Positions 60,656-64,000 of a stretch of DNA of 64,000 bases are shown here, piece by piece. The first letter of the stretch is position 1. Every line of letters begins with the position of its first letter. Below the pieces are notes generated by a model. The model had not been told where the DNA came from. It made no database searches and worked only from the letters and a program-made list of their open reading frames with translations. The stretch is from Paracidovorax valerianellae (lineage in GTDB: Bacteria > Pseudomonadota > Gammaproteobacteria > Burkholderiales > Burkholderiaceae_C), in the NCBI RefSeq assembly GCF_900102625.1, contig NZ_FMZC01000011.1, positions 62,001 through 126,000 on the forward strand. Reading direction: 5' to 3'. The position numbers and the translations under genes were made by a program.

Positions 60656-61819
60656 ATGCTGAACTTCGACTTCCACAACCCCACCCACATCGCCTTCGGC
60701 AAAGGCCGCATCGCCGACCTGGACCGGCTGGTGCCGGCGCAGGCCAAGGTGCTGATCCTGGTCGGTGGCGCCAGCGCCGAAAAGACCGGCACGCTGGCCG
60801 AGGTGCGGGCGGCGCTGGGCGATCGCCAGCATGCGACGTTCGCGGGCATCGAGCCCAATCCGAGCTACGAGACGTCGATGAATGCCGTGGCGCAGATCCG
60901 TGAAGGCGGTTTCGACTTTCTGCTCGCGGTGGGTGGCGGTTCGGTGATCGATGCGGTCAAGTTCATCGCCGCGGCCGTGCCGTTCGAAGCGGGCGACCCG
61001 TGGGCCATTCTGGAAAAGCGCGGCGCCAACATCGCCCGCGCGCTGCCGTTCGGCTCCGTGCTCACCTTGCCCGCCACGGGTTCCGAGATGAACAACGGCG
61101 GCGTGATCACGCACCGCGCCAAGGGCGCCAAGCTGGCATTCGGCAGCGCGCACACCTATCCGGTGTTCTCGGTGCTCGACCCCACCAAGACCTACACCTT
61201 GCCGACGCAGCAGCTGGCCAACGGCGTGGTCGACGCCTTCGTGCACACGGTAGAGCAGTACCTGACCTACCCCGTGGACGGCGCAGTGCAGGACCGCTTC
61301 GCCGAAGGCATTCTGCAGACGCTGATCGAAGTGGGCCCGCGCATCCTGGCCGCACCCGAGCCGGTGTATGAAGACCGCGCCAACCTGATGTGGACGGCCA
61401 CACTCGCGCTCAACGGCCTGATCGGCGCCGGCGTGCCGCAGGACTGGGCCACTCACATGATCGGCCACGAACTCACCGCGCTGCATGGCATCGACCATGC
61501 GCGCACGCTGGCCGTGGTGCTGCCTTCGCTGCTCGATGCACAGCGCGGCCCCAAGCGTGCCAAGCTGCTGCAGTACGGCGAGCGGGTGTGGGGCATTCGC
61601 ACTGGCTCTGAGGACGAGCGCATCGACGCCACCATTGCCGCAACCCGCGATTTCTTCGAGCGCATGGGCATTCCTACCCGCCTGTCGGCCTACGGCGTGG
61701 GAGCGGAGAGCGTGAACACGCTGGTGGCGCAGCTGGAGGCGCACGGCATGGTGAAGCTGGGCGAGCACCGCGACATCACGCCCGAGGTCAGCCGCCGCGT
61801 GCTGGAAGCCGCGCTGTAA
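60656..61819 (+). CDS. Iron-containing alcohol dehydrogenase, YqhD-like
   Basis: The 387-residue protein is a group III alcohol dehydrogenase. It starts MLNFDFHNPTHIAFGKGRI and has the NADP-binding LLAVGGGSVIDAVKFIAAA near residue 95, GSVLTLPATGSEMNNGGVI, and the metal site with Asp in LANGVVDAFVHTVEQYLTYP and His in MIGHELTALHGIDHARTLA. It reduces aldehydes with NADPH in homologs. ATG 60656 follows AAGGAAAG. Regulation is not visible. Confidence 0.92.
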   Translation: MLNFDFHNPTHIAFGKGRIADLDRLVPAQAKVLILVGGASAEKTGTLAEVRAALGDRQHATFAGIEPNPSYETSMNAVAQIREGGFDFLLAVGGGSVIDAVKFIAAAVPFEAGDPWAILEKRGANIARALPFGSVLTLPATGSEMNNGGVITHRAKGAKLAFGSAHTYPVFSVLDPTKTYTLPTQQLANGVVDAFVHTVEQYLTYPVDGAVQDRFAEGILQTLIEVGPRILAAPEPVYEDRANLMWTATLALNGLIGAGVPQDWATHMIGHELTALHGIDHARTLAVVLPSLLDAQRGPKRAKLLQYGERVWGIRTGSEDERIDATIAATRDFFERMGIPTRLSAYGVGAESVNTLVAQLEAHGMVKLGEHRDITPEVSRRVLEAAL

Positions 61820-62010
61820 GGCCGCGTGGCCCGGCGCGGCGCGGCGCGCTGTGAGTTGGGGGCGGAGACGTTCCGTCACCTCTTTCGCAGGGTGCGTCTC
61901 TTCCTTTTGCGCGCGCCGTCCCCAACTGCCTCCACTGCGGGCTGGCGATCGTGTCAGCGCTACCCCTCCCATTCCCATTCGTCGTCCGACCCCTTTACGA
62001 AAGCACAGCC

Positions 62011-62694
62011 ATGGCAAAGAAAATCCTGATGGTCCTCACCTCCCACGACCAGCTGGGCGACACCGGCAAGAAGACGGGCTTCTGGCTCGAAGAGTTCGCC
62101 GCGCCCTACTACGTGTTCAAGGATGCGGGCGCCGAGATCACGCTGGCTTCGCCCAAGGGCGGCCAGCCGCCCCTGGACCCCAAGAGCGACGAGCCCGATG
62201 CGCAGACCGATGCCACGCGCCGCTTCAAGGCCGATACCGATGCGCAAAAGCACCTGGCCAGCACGCTGCCGCTGTCCGGCATGAACCCGGATGACTTCGA
62301 CGCCGTGTTCTACCCCGGCGGCCACGGCCCGCTGTGGGACCTGGCGGAAGATGCCCAATCGATCGCGCTGATCGAAAACACCTTCGCCGACCGCAAGCCC
62401 CTGGCGCTGGTGTGCCACGCCCCCGGCGTGCTGCGCCACACCAAGACGGTGGGCGGCCTGCCGCTGGTGCAGGGCCGCAAGGTGACCGGCTTCACCAACA
62501 CCGAGGAAGAGGGCGTGCAGCTCACCAAGATCGTGCCTTTCCTGGTGGAAGACATGCTCAAGGAGCGCGGCGGCCAATACGCCAAGGGCCCCGACTGGGC
62601 GCCGTTCGTGCTGACCGACGGCCTGCTGGTGACGGGGCAGAACCCCGCGTCGTCCGAGCCTGCGGCGCATGCGCTGCTGAAGCTGCTGGACTGA
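62011..62694 (+). CDS. DJ-1/PfpI-family protein
   Basis: The 227-residue protein is a class I glutamine-amidotransferase-like fold: KKILMVLTSHDQLGDTGKKT, the glutamate region FWLEEFAAPYYVFKDAGAEI, DAVFYPGGHGPLWDL and the nucleophile elbow ALVCHAPGVLRHT with Cys near residue 138. Homologs act as glyoxalase III, chaperone or stress proteins. It follows the aldehyde reductase gene by 191 bases; a shared reactive-aldehyde role is possible. ATG 62011 is the best start. Confidence 0.88.
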   Translation: MAKKILMVLTSHDQLGDTGKKTGFWLEEFAAPYYVFKDAGAEITLASPKGGQPPLDPKSDEPDAQTDATRRFKADTDAQKHLASTLPLSGMNPDDFDAVFYPGGHGPLWDLAEDAQSIALIENTFADRKPLALVCHAPGVLRHTKTVGGLPLVQGRKVTGFTNTEEEGVQLTKIVPFLVEDMLKERGGQYAKGPDWAPFVLTDGLLVTGQNPASSEPAAHALLKLLD

Positions 62695-62734
62695 ACGGGC
62701 GCTCGAACGTTTGGATGCTGGAGGGGTTTTAGGT

Positions 62735-62791
62735 CAAAACGGCCTCCAGCGCATATTCTTCTAGGGTGTATTGCTATTGATTAAATAGCAA
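62735..62791. repeat. Dispersed intergenic palindromic repeat, copy E
   Basis: The most complete copy: ACGGCCTCCAGCGCAT, then CTAGGGTGTA, then TTGCTAT-tgattaa-ATAGCAA (62771-62777, 62785-62791). It lies between converging DJ-1 and LysR genes and matches copy A closely. Confidence 0.8.
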
Positions 62792-62823
62792 TTGCCGCGC
62801 CGACCGGGGCTATCCCCCCTCCC

Positions 62824-63726
62824 TCACTGCGGCAGGATGCCCGGCAACAGCGGCCGGTCCAGCCGCTGGCGCCACCACTTGAGCGCCTCGCCCATGTGCT
62901 CGGGCTTCCAGGCGAGCCAGAAGGTTTCGTCGGGGCGCGGTTCCTCCACCGGCAGCTCCACCAGCACCCCTGTCTCCAGTTCCACGCGAATGCACGCGCG
63001 CGGCAGAAAGCCGTGGCCCAGGCCCGCGGCCTGGCAGGCGATCTTGGCCTGCATGGAGGGCACGGTGATGCGGCGCTGGCCCGATTGCAGCCCCACCGTG
63101 CGGTCGGTGAGCGACCGCGCGCCGTCGCCCACGACCACGGCCGTGTGGTCCAGCAGGTCGGCCCGGGTCAGCGGGCGCTGCAGCTGCGCCAGCGGGTGCG
63201 TGGCGGTCACGCAGAACACGAAGGCCAGGCTCCCCACGGCCACTGCCTTGTAGCCGCCGCCGGCCGGCCCTTCGCCCGCCGCCACCACGATGTCGGCGCG
63301 GCCGTCCCGCAGTGCTTCCCACGTTCCGGTGAGCGCCTCGCAGCCGATACGCAGGCGCGTGCCGCAGTGCAGGTCTTCGAAGGCGCAGATGTCCTGGTTG
63401 AACGCGCTCGTGGGGATGAGCGAGTCGTGCACCAGCCGCAACTCCGATTCGAACCCCGTGGCGATCTGCCGCATGCGCGATTCCAGCTGGTGCGCGGCGG
63501 TGAGCAGCCAGCGGCCTTCCTTCAGCATTTCCTGCCCCGCGGGCGTGAGCGCCACGCGCGGGCCGTTGCGCGTGAAGAGGGCGATGCCCAGTTGCTCTTC
63601 CAGCTTGCCGATGGCGTACGAGATGGTGGAGGGCACCTTGTGCAGCCGCTCGGAGGCGCCGGCGAAGGAGCCGTGGCGGGCGATGGCGTCCACCAATTCG
63701 ATGGCTTCAAGGGTGAGTTTCAGCAT
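62824..63726 (-). CDS. LysR-family transcriptional regulator
   Basis: The 300-residue protein has the LysR HTH (ELVDAIARHGSFAGASERLH, KVPSTISYAIGKLEEQLGIALFTRNG) at about residues 10-62 and the substrate-binding effector domain with DIVVAAGEGPAGGGYKAV and SMQAKIACQAAGLGHGFLPR. It is divergent from the pirin gene; LysR/pirin pairs like this are frequent in Comamonadaceae and their relatives. A palindrome lies 21 bases before its start. Confidence 0.9.
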   Translation of the reverse strand: MLKLTLEAIELVDAIARHGSFAGASERLHKVPSTISYAIGKLEEQLGIALFTRNGPRVALTPAGQEMLKEGRWLLTAAHQLESRMRQIATGFESELRLVHDSLIPTSAFNQDICAFEDLHCGTRLRIGCEALTGTWEALRDGRADIVVAAGEGPAGGGYKAVAVGSLAFVFCVTATHPLAQLQRPLTRADLLDHTAVVVGDGARSLTDRTVGLQSGQRRITVPSMQAKIACQAAGLGHGFLPRACIRVELETGVLVELPVEEPRPDETFWLAWKPEHMGEALKWWRQRLDRPLLPGILPQ

Positions 63727-63747
63727 GGCTTGCAGGCGAGGAATTGA

Positions 63748-63768
63748 ATCATCGAAATTATCGATGAT
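63748..63768. promoter_or_regulatory. LysR-type operator ATCATCGA-N5-TCGATGAT
   Basis: Exact 8-bp arms around AATTA lie between the LysR gene and the pirin gene. The core TCGAAATTATCGA contains the T-N11-A motif of LysR boxes. It probably mediates autoregulation and pirin control. Confidence 0.65.
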
Positions 63769-63912
63769 GAATGGTGAAACCTTTCAACCTGCGACCCTGC
63801 CTGCCGCGAGATACTTTCTTCACCGCAGCACTGAAGCCCAATGAAATCAAGGCGATTTCGGCGAGATGCCCACAGTGTGAATTTCATCGAAGACACCGAA
63901 AGGAAACGCACC

Positions 63913-64000
63913 ATGCTCGACATTCGCAAAGCCCACCAACGCGGCAACGCCAACCACGGCTGGCTGCATTCGCACCACACCTTCTCGTTCGGTCACTACC
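63913..64000 (+). CDS. Pirin-family protein (5' part, cut by window end)
   Basis: The 29 codons present read MLDIRKAHQRGNANHGWLHS and continue HHTFSFGHY, the conserved N-terminus of pirin (YhaK-like) cupins. The SFG-x-Y strand starts the first cupin barrel. ATG 63913 follows AGGAAACG. Pirins bind iron and some oxidise quercetin; this one cannot be specified further. The rest lies outside the window. Confidence 0.85.
   Translation, partial: MLDIRKAHQRGNANHGWLHSHHTFSFGHY

Overview
The window is a stretch of GC-rich chromosome from a betaproteobacterium of the family Comamonadaceae, most likely Acidovorax or a close relative. The evidence is the ribosomal protein sequences, the conserved rsmI-yraN-diaA-dolP-like neighbourhood, the pilT/pilU arrangement, a Bug-type binding protein, a DUF3567 protein and the dispersed TTGCTAT...ATAGCAA intergenic repeat. 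A perfect PIP box in front of a phospholipase-D-like gene suggests a plant-associated strain with an Hrp type III secretion system, although no secretion genes lie in the window.

Layout. 1-5345: end of the ribosomal/alpha operon (rpmD end, rplO, secY, rpmJ, rpsM, rpsK, rpsD, rpoA, rplQ), then initiator tRNA-Met and a strong terminator. 5552-9546: Hsp70-like protein, then rsmI divergent from yraN, a DiaA-like SIS protein and a BON lipoprotein. 9670-14356: hydroxyacid dehydrogenase, pilU, a cyclic-nucleotide-binding protein, pilT and, divergently, the PLP-binding YggS protein. 14571-23099: threonine aldolase, class V aminotransferase, DUF445 protein, three tandem HTH-like paralogs with a duplication scar, a lipoprotein/GYF_2 membrane protein pair and a GlcD-like FAD oxidase. 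23148-29333: a five-gene signalling operon read right to left (soluble MCP with three PAS units, triple-CheW protein, GAF protein, stand-alone receiver, GAF-GGDEF-EAL protein) behind a FliA-type promoter. 29656-33569: LysR regulator, purU and a PAS-GGDEF-EAL protein. 33691-36517: ChaN-like lipoprotein and the candidate effector. 36615-41192: nitroreductase and a B12-dependent ribonucleotide reductase with a 380-residue intein.

41171-45441: metal-type two-component system, Tat-exported aldo/keto reductase and a formylglycine-enzyme-like gene broken by one in-frame TAG. 45551-50985: sigma-54 response regulator and membrane kinase divergent from a DUF4166/epimerase operon that has a -24/-12 promoter and two matching upstream sites. 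51164-64000: AbrB-family membrane protein, COG2865-type ATPase, DUF3567 and DUF3108 proteins, IclR regulator divergent from a fumarylacetoacetase-family/TraB pair, Bug binding protein, secreted protein, YqhD-like alcohol dehydrogenase, DJ-1/PfpI protein, and a LysR regulator divergent from a pirin gene cut by the window end.

How the genes connect. Three regions look like coherent regulatory units: the chemotaxis/c-di-GMP operon, the sigma-54 two-component system facing its likely target operon, and the PIP-box effector. No CRISPR array, insertion sequence, prophage or rRNA was seen. Many long open frames opposite the genes listed are by-products of the high GC content and were left out.
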